DNA of 64,000 nt. Origin: Acinetobacter sp. NIPH 2699 (GTDB taxonomy: Bacteria; Pseudomonadota; Gammaproteobacteria; Pseudomonadales; Moraxellaceae). The stretch lies in assembly GCF_022549355.1 (NCBI RefSeq), contig NZ_JAKZGL010000005.1, forward strand, positions 124,001 through 188,000, written 5' to 3'. The translations under genes and the position numbers were made by a program. Under the pieces are notes generated by a model that saw only the letters and a list, made by a program, of their open reading frames with translations, was not told the origin of the DNA and did not search any database. Below, in pieces: positions 1 to 8,425 of this stretch. The stretch's first letter is position 1. Each line of letters opens with the position of its first letter.

Positions 1-1
1 T

Positions 2-199
2 AATGTGCGTAACCAGTTTAAAGGTGTGGTTGAAGAAATTATCGAAGGTTCAGTCGTGACTGAGGTTGATGTCAGAACACCAGCGGGTTTATTCACATCA
101 GTGATTACCACCCGTTCAGTAAAAAGTTTAAATTTACAGGTTGGTTCAGAGGTTTTAGTTTTGATTAAATCGACTGAAGTGGCACTTGCTACATTCTAA
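2..199 (+). CDS. Mop/TOBE-domain molybdopterin-binding protein (5' end cut by window)
   Basis: About 65 residues of a single TOBE/Mop domain, the small beta-barrel that binds molybdate or molybdopterin. Visible are the RNQFKG start of the domain, the central EVDVRTPAGL stretch and the closing KSTEVALATF. Family members are about 68-71 residues and usually begin with a few residues before RNQFKG. The frame is open to the window edge, so the true start probably lies just outside; a GTG at position 5 is in frame but cuts into the domain. Small Mop proteins occur in sulfonate clusters (SsuF of Pseudomonas putida), which fits the ABC ATPase 46 bases downstream and the SfnR-like regulator. The sulfur role is an inference from context. 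Confidence 0.8.
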   Translation, partial: NVRNQFKGVVEEIIEGSVVTEVDVRTPAGLFTSVITTRSVKSLNLQVGSEVLVLIKSTEVALATF

Positions 200-245
200 T
201 GCAATTCAGGTTTTATTATATTTGTTTTACAACAGGGGGACGTTG

Positions 246-1067
246 ATGACGTATATAACTGGCGCATTAAAGATTCAGCAGGTCAATAAATATTATCAGC
301 AGAAAAATGATCAGGATTTGCAAGTACTTGAAGATATTTCGCTCGATATTCAGGCTGGAGAATTTATCAGTATTGTCGGCAGTAGCGGCTGTGGAAAATC
401 AACCCTACTGAGACTGTTGGCAGGGCTGGAACAATCCTTTCAGGGCAATATAGAAGTTGATGGCCAAGTTGTGGTGGGAACCAGTTTAAAACGGGGGATT
501 GTGTTTCAGGATCATCGTTTATTTCCGTGGCTGTCAGTACGGGAGAATGTCCGTTTAGCACTGGAAAATAGTCATTTGAGCCGTGCTGAACAAGATCAGA
601 CCATTGATGAACATTTGGAATTGGTGGGCTTAACTGCGTTCCAAAATGCTTATCCATCGCAATTGTCAGGTGGGATGAGTCAACGGGTTGCCATTGCTCG
701 AGCATTGGTCAATCGTCCTGATATTCTATTACTGGATGAGCCATTTGGTGCGCTGGATGCCTTGACCCGCGCCAATTTACAACAGGAATTACAGCGTATT
801 TGGCAGACTGAAAAAATCACCATGATTATCGTGACGCATGATGTTGATGAGGCGGTTTTTCTCGGGGATCGCGTGGTGGTTATGCAGCCGCATCCTGGAC
901 GAATTAAACGTATTCTTCCTGTCACCTTGCCACATCCTCGTCATCGGGAAGATATACGATTGACTGCTATTCGCAATGATATTCTGTCCGATTTTAGCCA
1001 AACGGAACCAGAACAATTATTGGATCTGGTGGCGGAACCGCTGGGACATTATCAATTTGCATGGTAA
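246..1067 (+). CDS. ABC transporter ATP-binding protein, SsuB/TauB-like
   Basis: A 273-residue nucleotide-binding subunit of an ABC importer. It carries Walker A (GSSGCGKST, about residue 51), a Q-loop (FQDHRLFPW), the signature LSGGMSQR, Walker B (ILLLDEPFGALD) and the switch histidine (VTHDVDEA). The FPW after the Q-loop and the LDALTR tail place it in the nitrate/sulfonate/taurine group (NrtD/SsuB/TauB), so aliphatic sulfonate or a related substrate is the best guess. ATG 246 is chosen because the GGGGGACG just before it can serve as a ribosome binding site; an in-frame ATG at 186 lies inside the upstream gene. No permease or binding protein is visible downstream, so partners must lie left of the window. 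Confidence 0.88.
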   Translation: MTYITGALKIQQVNKYYQQKNDQDLQVLEDISLDIQAGEFISIVGSSGCGKSTLLRLLAGLEQSFQGNIEVDGQVVVGTSLKRGIVFQDHRLFPWLSVRENVRLALENSHLSRAEQDQTIDEHLELVGLTAFQNAYPSQLSGGMSQRVAIARALVNRPDILLLDEPFGALDALTRANLQQELQRIWQTEKITMIIVTHDVDEAVFLGDRVVVMQPHPGRIKRILPVTLPHPRHREDIRLTAIRNDILSDFSQTEPEQLLDLVAEPLGHYQFAW

Positions 1068-1074
1068 AAATATT

Positions 1075-1103
1075 GCCTATAGACGGGCTGTTGCCCGTTA
1101 GGC
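1075..1103. terminator. Stem-loop between convergent genes
   Basis: CGGGC-TGTT-GCCCG core extended outward by a bulged GCCTA/TAGGC arm, lying between the convergent ATPase and regulator genes. It has no strong T-run, so intrinsic termination is likely but not certain. Confidence 0.5.
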
Positions 1104-1116
1104 ATTTATATAAAAA

Positions 1117-2253
1117 CTAAAGTGAAATATCGAACGCAGGTATCGCCTCATCACCAATGAGTTTATATTTAAGTAAACGAGCTCTCACCACATTGCGACT
1201 GACACCCAACAATTTTGCTGTTTGCATTTGATTACGATGGCAATATTCATAAGCCACCCGAATCGTTGTTTCTTCAATCAAGGCATCCAGATTTTCATCG
1301 ACATGATGATGATCTGATTCAAACAGTTTCAGTAAGGCTTGTTGTAAATGTTGTTTAGGCAATTGAGAAATTGCAGGATGATCTGTGTAACGATGCGCAA
1401 TATCATCGAATGAATGTGATGAATGCATAGGACGTTCTTTTGCCTGTGCATTGAGTGTTGCAAAACAAAAATCAGTGGGCTGAATGATATTATCTTTGCA
1501 GACCAACAGGGCATGGTGAATGGCATTTTCCAGTTCACGAATATTGCCAGGGTAGTTGTATTTTAATAACTTTTGTATAGCGATTGCACTCAGCTTGGCA
1601 TAGGGATAACCTAGACGATTACAATATTCTTCAATAAAATGATTTGCCAAAGGCAAAATATCTTCAGGACGATCTGCCAGACGATGTACATGCAAACGAG
1701 CGACATTTAAACGGTAAAATAAATCCTCGCGGAATTTACCTGCCTGCACCGCAGCTTCAAGTCGAATATTGGTGGCAGCAATAATCCGAATATTCAGTTT
1801 AATCGGTTTTAATGAACCCACTCGGTAGATTTCTCGCTCTTGCAAGACACGTAACAGTTTGACTTGCAGGGTTGGTGACAAATCACCGATTTCATCTAAA
1901 AATAAAGTGCCTTCATTGGCGGCTTCAAACCAACCGATTTTATTTTGAATTGCGCCTGTAAATGCTCCTTTTTCATGTCCAAAGAGTTCACTTTCTGCCA
2001 AACTTTCAGTCAAGGCACCACAGTTCACGGCAATAAAAGCCGCATTTTTGCGATGACTCAACATATGAATATGTCGGGCAACCAATTCTTTGCCTGTACC
2101 TGTTTCACCAATAATCAAGGCACTGGCTTCACTCGGCGCAATTTGTTCAATTCGATGTAATAAGGCACGAGATTTACTGTCCTCATAAACGACAGCCATC
2201 GCACGTTCAGACTTAGATAATCGTCGTGACTCTGGATGGATTAAAATAGACAT
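1117..2253 (-). CDS. Sigma-54-dependent transcriptional activator, SfnR-like
   Basis: A 378-residue enhancer-binding protein made of an AAA+ domain plus a C-terminal helix-turn-helix, without an N-terminal receiver or PAS domain. The AAA+ part shows Walker A GETGTGKE, the sigma-54 contact loop GAFTGA, Walker B LFLDEIGD and the arginine-finger region EDLFYRLNV. The C-terminus (TAKLLGVSRNVVRARL) is a Fis-type DNA-binding motif. Absence of a sensory domain is characteristic of SfnR, the P. putida activator of dimethyl sulfone/sulfonate use under sulfate limitation; neighbouring Mop and SsuB-like genes support that. ATG 2253 precedes MSILIHPESRR, with AGAAGATAG upstream; a longer frame to 2316 is open but has no better start. 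Confidence 0.85.
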   Translation of the reverse strand: MSILIHPESRRLSKSERAMAVVYEDSKSRALLHRIEQIAPSEASALIIGETGTGKELVARHIHMLSHRKNAAFIAVNCGALTESLAESELFGHEKGAFTGAIQNKIGWFEAANEGTLFLDEIGDLSPTLQVKLLRVLQEREIYRVGSLKPIKLNIRIIAATNIRLEAAVQAGKFREDLFYRLNVARLHVHRLADRPEDILPLANHFIEEYCNRLGYPYAKLSAIAIQKLLKYNYPGNIRELENAIHHALLVCKDNIIQPTDFCFATLNAQAKERPMHSSHSFDDIAHRYTDHPAISQLPKQHLQQALLKLFESDHHHVDENLDALIEETTIRVAYEYCHRNQMQTAKLLGVSRNVVRARLLKYKLIGDEAIPAFDISL

Positions 2254-2550
2254 CGCTATCTTCTCGACTGGTTGTGAATTAAGCGTACAATATTGCATGA
2301 ATAGTTTTAGTGACAAAAATCATTTATCGTTCTTAGTTATGCAGGTTTAGTTAGATGAAATATCTATAAATCTATGCTTATAATAGGGCTATGATGATAT
2401 TTTATAAAAATAATATAACTTTTGTTAAATTGAGCTATTTATTTTATTAGCTAAAAAAAGACTATATTCATCATAAATAAATGATTCTAAAAATAAATAA
2501 TCAGATTATATTTATTTCATTCCGTTATTGAATAATACGCTTATGATTTT

Positions 2551-2760
2551 ATGATCAATTGGCTGTGGTTTAAGTTGTGCTATATATATGAAAAAATAAA
2601 TTTTTTGGAAAAAAACCAACCTAATCGACTTGTAAAGCAGGTGCGGGATGAGCTTGTTGTAATTGAAACAGTGGATGCACTTGTTATTAAAACATCTGTG
2701 CATCACGTATTATCTACAGGTTTATTGAAGCAATGGTTTGATATTAAGCTCTACTTATGA
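2551..2760 (+). pseudogene. Possible remnant of an SsuE/MsuE-type NAD(P)H:FMN reductase
   Basis: A short frame (69 codons) with no ribosome binding site in an AT-rich gap next to the SfnR-like regulator. Residues about 34-65 (VVIETVDALVIKTSVHHVLSTGLLKQWFD) keep the pattern seen in flavin reductases of the SsuE/MsuE family, where the segment reads roughly ADaLIVaTPVYkaSyTGLLK..lD. The expected glycine/proline-rich flavin-binding start (GSPR type) and the whole C-terminal half are missing. Read by eye this is a degenerate gene fragment; chance resemblance in a short ORF is possible. Confidence 0.35.
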
Positions 2761-2780
2761 CTCGATTTTATTGTTTCAGA

Positions 2781-3398
2781 TTATTCAAAAGCACTGACAT
2801 CACCGATACCACGTCGGATGATTTCTGGGTTTTCACCAGATAAATCCACAATACTTGTCGTTGCTAACATTCCAAAACCACCATCAATAAATACATCAAT
2901 ACGCTTGCCAAGCTGATTTTCAATATCAAATGGGTCATCCAAAGGGTCAGCTTGATCAGGTAAAATCAGGGTACTGGTCAGTAACGGCTCATCTAACTCT
3001 TTTAATAATGCTTGGGCAATTGGATTACTTGGGATGCGCAGACCGATGGTTTTTTTCTTTGGATGCATCAAACGTTTCGGTACTTCACTGGTCGCAGGCA
3101 AAATAAAGGTTGTTACAGCAGGGGTATTGTTTTTTAACAGTCGATACATCGCATTATCGACTTTGGCATAGGTTGCAATATCAGACAAATCGCAGCACAT
3201 AATCGCATATTGATGTTTTGGACCTAAACCACGAATTTGAGCAATCCGTTCCATCGCACTTTTATTGCCAATCTGACAGCCAATCGCATAGGCGGCATCA
3301 GTCGGGTAGACGACAACATCACCCGCACGAATACGCTCGACGGCTTGAGTGATTAAACGAGCCTGTGGGTTTTCAGGATGAATATGTAAATGCAACAT
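2781..3398 (-). CDS. Sua5/YciO/YrdC/YwlC-family protein (YciO-like)
   Basis: A 205-residue YrdC-fold protein. Family features include the KxR-like nucleotide-binding start (VVYPTDAAYAIGC), KKTIGLRIPSNP in the middle and a C-terminal STIVDLSG...IIRRGIGD segment that closes the active site. Family members make threonylcarbamoyl-AMP for the t6A37 tRNA modification; the short form starting LHIHPENPQ resembles YciO, whose physiological role is less clear than that of TsaC. ATG 3398 is chosen because GGGAG lies 8 bases upstream, while the open frame to 3461 has no binding site. It is followed by epmC upstream on the same strand, so both may share a transcript. Confidence 0.87.
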   Translation of the reverse strand: MLHLHIHPENPQARLITQAVERIRAGDVVVYPTDAAYAIGCQIGNKSAMERIAQIRGLGPKHQYAIMCCDLSDIATYAKVDNAMYRLLKNNTPAVTTFILPATSEVPKRLMHPKKKTIGLRIPSNPIAQALLKELDEPLLTSTLILPDQADPLDDPFDIENQLGKRIDVFIDGGFGMLATTSIVDLSGENPEIIRRGIGDVSAFE

Positions 3399-3486
3399 TA
3401 TTATAACTCCCTGATCTTTATGGCTGAATTTAGTATGAAACGTGTTGTGGGCATGTTGCAAGTCTTTGCTGTGATAATTTTGTCAT

Positions 3487-4149
3487 TTAATCAAGGTATT
3501 CACGTTTAAATTCATTGAGTTGTAATGGTGAGCCGTTGCGTGTACAAAGACAAATGCAATCAATAAAATGCGCTGCATCACGTGGTAACTTTGCTTCGCC
3601 AGAAAAATAACGTTGTACTTGTGCAAAAACATGATCTTTAAATTGATTTCCGTTACCACTATCGCCTGTCAAATTATCTAAAGACACACGGAATTTTCGC
3701 CCAAATGCAGTTGCAAATAACCATTCAATCGCTTGTGGTTTAATCTCAACCTGTTCAAATAAAGCCTGTTGTTCTGCCGTCCGCCCATCAGGTGCATACC
3801 AATATCCAAGATCAGGGAGTAAACGGCGTTTTTCACCCGCAATCGTCCAATGGCTGATTTCATGCAAGGCACTATTAAAAAAACCATGTGCAAATTGAAT
3901 CTTGGCAGGTTCAATCAAAGTGGCAGGGAAATATTCAGGTTCAAAATCTCCTTTGACTAAAGTGACATTATGGTGGGAAAACCAAGAATTAAAGTGTAAA
4001 ATAAGCCAATCGACCTGTTCTGATTCTGTCGTTAAGTTTTGCCATGATACATGTTGCACGTGATCTGGCATTAACACAGGAACAGAGGTTGAATGGGTGC
4101 TAACAAGTAATAAAGTTGTTACTTCAAGTTGCGGCTGCAACAGGTGCAT
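3487..4149 (-). CDS. epmC: Elongation factor P hydroxylase EpmC (YfcM family)
   Basis: A 220-residue protein matching the EpmC/YfcM family. Diagnostic stretches are LVKGDFEPEYFPA, the metal-site signature FAHGFFNSALHEISHW, the GYWYAPDGR block, FEQVEIKPQAIEW and the downstream VSLDNL. The HEISHW histidines and the nearby glutamate are the presumed iron ligands. The family hydroxylates the beta-lysylated lysine of elongation factor P. The gene is transcribed away from yceD, with 95 bases between the two starts, so divergent promoters lie there. The C-terminal CTRNGSPL.LNEFKREYL is also typical of the family. Confidence 0.9.
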   Translation of the reverse strand: MHLLQPQLEVTTLLLVSTHSTSVPVLMPDHVQHVSWQNLTTESEQVDWLILHFNSWFSHHNVTLVKGDFEPEYFPATLIEPAKIQFAHGFFNSALHEISHWTIAGEKRRLLPDLGYWYAPDGRTAEQQALFEQVEIKPQAIEWLFATAFGRKFRVSLDNLTGDSGNGNQFKDHVFAQVQRYFSGEAKLPRDAAHFIDCICLCTRNGSPLQLNEFKREYLD

Positions 4150-4202
4150 TGCTGTGTTACCCTGAGTTCTGTCGAAAGAAGTGCAAAATTGTATCTTAAT
4201 CT

Positions 4203-4231
4203 TTGACAGAGTACCGATGAATTTGTAGAAT
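4203..4231 (+). promoter_or_regulatory. Sigma-70 promoter of yceD-rpmF
   Basis: TTGACA (4203-4208), 17-base spacer, TAGAAT (4226-4231). This is a near-consensus promoter. The predicted transcription start near 4238 leaves only about 7 bases before the yceD ATG at 4245. Confidence 0.75.
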
Positions 4232-4244
4232 TGCCGCCTTAATT

Positions 4245-4805
4245 ATGTCAGCAAATACTTTTCCAAGCCAAATCGAGCCATTTAAATGGGCTGAACAGGG
4301 CTTTACATGGTCAGGAACACTGCCATTGTCTCGCTTTGCTCGTATTGCTCGAGAAGCTGTTGGTTCAATTGATGATCAATTGACCAACATAGACTGTAAG
4401 CTATCAATGGATATCTATCATCGTATTGTATGGTTAGATGGACATATTGAAACTAAAGTTCCAATGGAATGCCAACGTTGTTTGGGAACTGTTGAAATTG
4501 AATTGGTTTCAGACGTTCATTTAGCTTTGATTGATGATGAGTCACTGATAGAGCGATTGGATGAGGATGCTGATTTCATCGTTTTAGGTGAAAGTGAATC
4601 TTCGAAAAAAGGTGATTTTGATACACCCGCATCGATTAATTTACTCGCATTACTAGAAGATGAACTGTTATTGTTGATGCCTTTATCTCCTAAGCATGAT
4701 GCTTGTGAGCATAAGCATCGACCTGCCACTCAGGATGATGTCGAAGAAAAGCGGGATAATCCGTTTGATGTTTTGGCAGGCCTGAAGGGTAAACTTAGCT
4801 CATAA
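4245..4805 (+). CDS. yceD: YceD family protein (DUF177), 23S rRNA accumulation
   Basis: A 186-residue DUF177 protein. The paired cysteines in PMECQRCLGTVEIEL (about residues 76-79), the acidic middle and the late PLSPKHDACEHK motif (conserved cysteine) are the family pattern. YceD proteins are linked to accumulation of 23S rRNA and sit immediately upstream of rpmF in most bacteria and plastid-related lineages, exactly as here (74-base gap). The start has no Shine-Dalgarno sequence and lies about 7 bases after the predicted transcription start, suggesting an almost leaderless mRNA. The name refers to the E. coli orthologue. Confidence 0.88.
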   Translation: MSANTFPSQIEPFKWAEQGFTWSGTLPLSRFARIAREAVGSIDDQLTNIDCKLSMDIYHRIVWLDGHIETKVPMECQRCLGTVEIELVSDVHLALIDDESLIERLDEDADFIVLGESESSKKGDFDTPASINLLALLEDELLLLMPLSPKHDACEHKHRPATQDDVEEKRDNPFDVLAGLKGKLSS

Positions 4806-4879
4806 TTTATGTTATAATGTTGAGTTAAGACAACCGAATTTGTTCTGATCCATTTTTTCGATCTTTGTAAGGAGCCATC

Positions 4880-5065
4880 ATGGCCGTTCAGCAAAACCGT
4901 AAAAGTCGCTCTCGCCGTGACATGCGCCGTTCACATGACGCTTTAACCGAGAATGCATTATCTGTAGACCAAACTACGGGTGAAACTCATCGTCGTCACC
5001 ACGTGACTAAAGATGGTATTTACCGTGGTCGTCAATTATTCGCTAAAGCAGCTGATGCTGAATAA
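4880..5065 (+). CDS. rpmF: 50S ribosomal protein L32
   Basis: A 61-residue basic protein starting [20 protein letters not shown], the standard L32 N-terminus, and ending [14 protein letters not shown]. It lacks the zinc-binding cysteine pairs found in some L32 versions, so it is a C-minus form. AAGGAG lies 7 bases before the ATG. A TATAAT at 4813-4818 in the gap after yceD could be the -10 of an internal promoter, but no good -35 is visible. A strong hairpin terminator follows. Confidence 0.97.
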   Translation: MAVQQNRKSRSRRDMRRSHDALTENALSVDQTTGETHRRHHVTKDGIYRGRQLFAKAADAE

Positions 5066-5109
5066 TTGAATCATATGCATTAAGCGTTAGCTTAAAGTAT
5101 AGAAAAAAT

Positions 5110-5131
5110 GGGAGCGAAAGCTCCCTTTTTT
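5110..5131 (+). terminator. Intrinsic terminator after rpmF
   Basis: GGGAGC-GAAA-GCTCCC stem with a GNRA loop, followed by six T residues. Confidence 0.92.
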
Positions 5132-5262
5132 GTTGTTTTTCGCAATTATAAAAAGATTTAATCAATGTTAAATTGCCGCATCGCTAAAGAGTCTATCGTC
5201 ATTCTCATGTAGAATCATGAGTGTTGATGAAATTGGCAATAGACTAATTTAAGGATTTTTAT

Positions 5263-6249
5263 ATGTCGACTAAACGACTTGAGCAGGCTGCTCAAGCAAC
5301 AAAAACAGCATTTGTTTTTCCGGGTCAAGGCTCGCAAAAAGTAGGTATGTTGGCTGAACTTGCAGAGCAGTTTAGTGTTGTTCAAGACACCTTTGCTGAA
5401 GCATCGGAAGCGCTTGGTTTTGACCTTTGGCAGATTGCTCAAAGTGGTGAAGGTTTAGACCAAACTGAAAATACCCAACCTGTGTTACTCACCGCAAGTA
5501 TCGCGTTGTGGCGTGTGTGGTTAGAGCTAGGGGGGATCGTACCGAAATACTTGGCTGGACACTCTTTAGGGGAATACAGTGCGTTAGTTGCAGCTGAAGC
5601 AATGACGCTGGGTGATGCAGTGAAGTTGGTCAATTTACGTGGCAAGCTTATGCAAAGTGCCGTCCCTCAAGGTGAAGGTGCGATGGCTGCAATCCTTGGT
5701 TTGGCTGATGAAAAAGTGATTGAGCTTTGTCAAAATGCATCTGCCACAGGTCAGGGTTCGGTTGAGGCTGCAAATTATAACGCGCAAGGTCAAGTCGTGA
5801 TTGCGGGCAGTACTGCATTGGTTCAGCAAGTGATGGCTGAGGCAAAAGAACAATCGGGTAAAGCCATTGCATTGCCTGTTTCTGTACCTTCGCATTGTTC
5901 ATTGATGAGATCAGCAGCAGAACAGTTTGCTGATGCTTTGGAACAAACTGCCATTGAGCTACCCCACCTTCCTGTAATACAAAATGTCAACGCGGAAATC
6001 GCTACGGATGTTGCTCAATTACGTCAGGCATTAACTGCTCAATTGTATCAATCGGTACAATGGACGCGTACGATGCAATATCTACAAGATCAGGGTATTC
6101 AGTATGTGGTCGAATGTGGACCGGGTACAGTACTGAGTAATCTTGCCAAGCGATTACCGAACATAGAAAAAGCATTTGCCATTGATAGCAAAGCACGTAT
6201 GGAAGATGCCCTAAACGCAGTGTTAGTGGCAGAAGGAAAAATTGCATGA
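5263..6249 (+). CDS. fabD: Malonyl-CoA:ACP transacylase
   Basis: A 328-residue FabD that loads malonyl groups onto acyl carrier protein. Seen are the N-terminal FVFPGQGSQ, the nucleophile elbow GHSLGEYSA with the catalytic serine at about residue 101, QGSVEAANYNAQGQVVIAG, the catalytic histidine region VSVPSHCSLM and the C-terminal ECGPGTVLSNLAKR. Length is slightly above the usual 310 because of a 14-residue polar N-terminal extension. AAGGA precedes the ATG. It opens a fabD-fabG-acpP run and overlaps fabG by four bases (ATGA), which implies translational coupling. Confidence 0.97.
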   Translation: MSTKRLEQAAQATKTAFVFPGQGSQKVGMLAELAEQFSVVQDTFAEASEALGFDLWQIAQSGEGLDQTENTQPVLLTASIALWRVWLELGGIVPKYLAGHSLGEYSALVAAEAMTLGDAVKLVNLRGKLMQSAVPQGEGAMAAILGLADEKVIELCQNASATGQGSVEAANYNAQGQVVIAGSTALVQQVMAEAKEQSGKAIALPVSVPSHCSLMRSAAEQFADALEQTAIELPHLPVIQNVNAEIATDVAQLRQALTAQLYQSVQWTRTMQYLQDQGIQYVVECGPGTVLSNLAKRLPNIEKAFAIDSKARMEDALNAVLVAEGKIA

Positions 6250-6980
6250 CACAACAACGAAAAGTTGCGTTAGTGACAGGAGCAAGCCGAGGTATTGGCG
6301 CAGCAATTGCACAGCAACTCATTCAAGACGGTTTTTTTGTGGTTGGCACCGCGACCTCTGAATCAGGCGCGCAAAAACTGACAGACAGTTTTGCTGAGCA
6401 TGGAACAGGTGCGGTACTCGATGTTCGTGATGGCACGGCAATTGATGCACTTGTTTCACATATCGAGCAGCAATACGGTTCGGTTCTGGTGTTGGTCAAC
6501 AATGCGGGAATCACCAAAGATAATTTGTTATTGCGTATGTCTGAAGAGGATTGGGATGACATTCTCAATATCCATCTTAAAGCCGTTTACCGTTTATCCA
6601 AGCGGGTATTGAAAGGCATGACCAAAGCACGCTTTGGACGCATTATTAACATCAGTTCAGTGGTTGCACATTTTGCTAACCCTGGACAAGCCAATTACTC
6701 AGCAGCAAAAGCAGGGATTGAAGCATTCAGTCGTAGCTTAGCGAAAGAGATGGGGAGCCGTCAGATTACGGTGAACAGTGTTGCACCTGGTTTTATCGCA
6801 ACTGAAATGACTGATCAGTTAAGCGAAGATGTTCGTAAAAAAATGATCGATCAAGTAGCTTTAAATCGTCTAGGTGAACCCCAAGATATTGCAAATGCAG
6901 TGAGTTTCCTTGCAAGCGATAATGCTAGTTACATTACTGGTACAGTTTTACACGTAAATGGTGGTTTATACATGGCCTAA
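6246..6980 (+). CDS. fabG: 3-oxoacyl-ACP reductase FabG
   Basis: A 244-residue short-chain dehydrogenase that reduces 3-oxoacyl-ACP with NADPH. The cofactor motif TGASRGIGAAIA (about residues 12-23), NNAGIT, the active-site serine in INISSVVAHF and the YSAAK catalytic pair are all present, along with the FabG-typical VAPGFIATEMT and the ending YITGTVLHVNGG. The start codon overlaps the fabD stop. Start, length and order are those of the standard fatty-acid cluster. Confidence 0.97.
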   Translation: MTQQRKVALVTGASRGIGAAIAQQLIQDGFFVVGTATSESGAQKLTDSFAEHGTGAVLDVRDGTAIDALVSHIEQQYGSVLVLVNNAGITKDNLLLRMSEEDWDDILNIHLKAVYRLSKRVLKGMTKARFGRIINISSVVAHFANPGQANYSAAKAGIEAFSRSLAKEMGSRQITVNSVAPGFIATEMTDQLSEDVRKKMIDQVALNRLGEPQDIANAVSFLASDNASYITGTVLHVNGGLYMA

Positions 6981-7066
6981 GTGGCGATGGATAAACTTTT
7001 AAAAATTTTAATATTCAATTAAACTAGTGGCAAATTAAAACGCCACAAGCAATGAGGAGAATTCCT

Positions 7067-7303
7067 GTGAGCGATATCGAACAACGCATCAAGCAAGCTG
7101 TAGCTGAACAATTAGGTATGCGTGCTGAAGAGATCAAAAATGAAGCATCTTTCATGGATGATTTAGGTGCTGATTCTTTGGATTTGGTTGAACTTGTTAT
7201 GTCTTTTGAAAATGACTTTGACATCACTATTCCAGATGAAGATTCAAATGAAATCACAACAGTCCAATCTGCAATTGATTATGTAACCAAGAAACTTGGT
7301 TAA
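7067..7303 (+). CDS. acpP: Acyl carrier protein
   Basis: A 78-residue ACP carrying the 4'-phosphopantetheine attachment serine in GADSLD (residue 37), preceded by the acidic FMDDL helix start and followed by [11 protein letters not shown]. The GTG at 7067 is taken as the start: GAGGAGA (7054-7060) is correctly spaced before it, and an ATG at 7052 would fall inside that binding site. A hairpin terminator follows directly. The 3' end of the coding sequence has a 29-base identical match in the second ACP gene downstream. Confidence 0.97.
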   Translation: MSDIEQRIKQAVAEQLGMRAEEIKNEASFMDDLGADSLDLVELVMSFENDFDITIPDEDSNEITTVQSAIDYVTKKLG

Positions 7304-7320
7304 TCATCTTGCATGATCGA

Positions 7321-7345
7321 AAGCCACCGTAAGGTGGCTTTTTTA
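7321..7345 (+). terminator. Intrinsic terminator after acpP
   Basis: AAGCCACC-GTAA-GGTGGCTT followed by a T-run. A decayed relative of this hairpin (GAAAGCCACC then GTCGCTTTTTT) follows the second ACP gene near 7760-7787. Confidence 0.92.
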
Positions 7346-7491
7346 TGATCTAAATTTTAGAAGAGCGTAGAGAATATACATATTTTTACAAGAAAGAAAT
7401 CGGTTTGGAATACCAATAGAATCTATTTGGGTGTATAAAATTTGTGCTATTCAAAATAACGTATTAAATCATAACAACAAAAGGAAACTTT

Positions 7492-7737
7492 ATGAAAAAT
7501 ATAGCAGAACGTATTAAAGAAATCATCATTGAGCAACTTGGTGTAGATGAGGATGAGATTACGCTTAATGCAACTTTTACAGATGATCTAGGTGCTGACT
7601 CTTTGGATATCGTTGAGCTTATTATGGCTTTTGAAGAAGAATTTGGCATTGAAATTCCAGATGAAGAGGCAGAGAAAATTACAACAGTCCAATCTGCAAT
7701 TGATTATGTGACTAATAACGTGGGAGAAGATGTCTAA
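7492..7737 (+). CDS. Second acyl carrier protein (tandem paralogue)
   Basis: An 81-residue ACP with its own ribosome binding site (AAAGGAAA). The phosphopantetheine serine is kept in [10 protein letters not shown] (residue 37), as is the acidic helix II ([21 protein letters not shown]). Compared with the first copy it is more acidic and ends NNVGEDV. A run of 29 bases near the 3' end (from ACAACAGTCC to TGATTATGT) is identical to acpP, and the downstream hairpin and an AATATACATA...TTACAAGA stretch also match the first copy, so the gene arose by local duplication that included the terminator. It is intact, so it may serve a specialised acyl pathway; that is an inference. Confidence 0.93.
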   Translation: MKNIAERIKEIIIEQLGVDEDEITLNATFTDDLGADSLDIVELIMAFEEEFGIEIPDEEAEKITTVQSAIDYVTNNVGEDV

Positions 7738-7935
7738 ATTGCCTAATGCTTTGAGTTGATCGAAAGCCACCATGCAGTCGCTTTTTTGTAGCTCATTTTG
7801 GAGAATTAACTTAAAAATATACATAGAGTTACAAGACTTGCTTAAATTGAAACCAGCGAAATATTTTTTTTAGGTATAACTAGAAATTAGGTCGACTTTG
7901 ACCAAGCATCATCAATAATTACAGAGGAAAAAACA

Positions 7936-8409
7936 ATGGGTCTTTTTGATTTTGTTAAAGGTATTGGTAAGAAGAATACAGCTCCAGCAGAACCACAAGC
8001 TACGCCAGCATCATCAACTGAGCCTTCGGCTCAGGAAATTGCAAATAAATTATTAGGTTTAATCAAAAGTTTAGGTCTAGGTATCGAAGGTTTAGCAGTG
8101 ACTTATAATGGTACGACTGATACTGCTGTGATTAAAGGGCAGGTAAAGAGCCAAGCCGATAAAGAAAAGATTGTACTTGCTGTTGGTAATACTGACCATG
8201 TGGCACAAGTTGATGATCAAATGACGGTTGAGACAGCTGAACCTGAAAGTAAGTTCTATACGGTTAAATCAGGTGATAATTTATCTAAGATTTCAAAAGA
8301 GTATTATGGTGATCCAAATCAATACAATAAAATTTTTGAAGCGAATCGACCACTACTAAAAAATGCAGATGATATTTTCCCTGGTCAGGTGTTGCGTATT
8401 CCGCAATAA
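7936..8409 (+). CDS. lysM: BON plus LysM domain protein (Kbp/YgaU family)
   Basis: A 157-residue soluble protein beginning MGLFDFVKGIGKK, with a Pro/Ala/Thr linker (about 16-35), a BON domain (about 35-95: KSLGLGIEGLAVTYNGTTDTAVIKGQV...VDDQMTVE) and a C-terminal LysM domain (about 106-156: FYTVKSGDNLSKISKEYYG...GQVLRIPQ). This is the architecture of E. coli Kbp/YgaU, a cytoplasmic potassium-sensing protein linked to envelope stress. No signal peptide is seen. It is a monocistronic unit, with AGAGG before the ATG and a hairpin terminator behind. Confidence 0.92.
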   Translation: MGLFDFVKGIGKKNTAPAEPQATPASSTEPSAQEIANKLLGLIKSLGLGIEGLAVTYNGTTDTAVIKGQVKSQADKEKIVLAVGNTDHVAQVDDQMTVETAEPESKFYTVKSGDNLSKISKEYYGDPNQYNKIFEANRPLLKNADDIFPGQVLRIPQ

Positions 8410-8425
8410 TCTGTGGGTACTAAGA

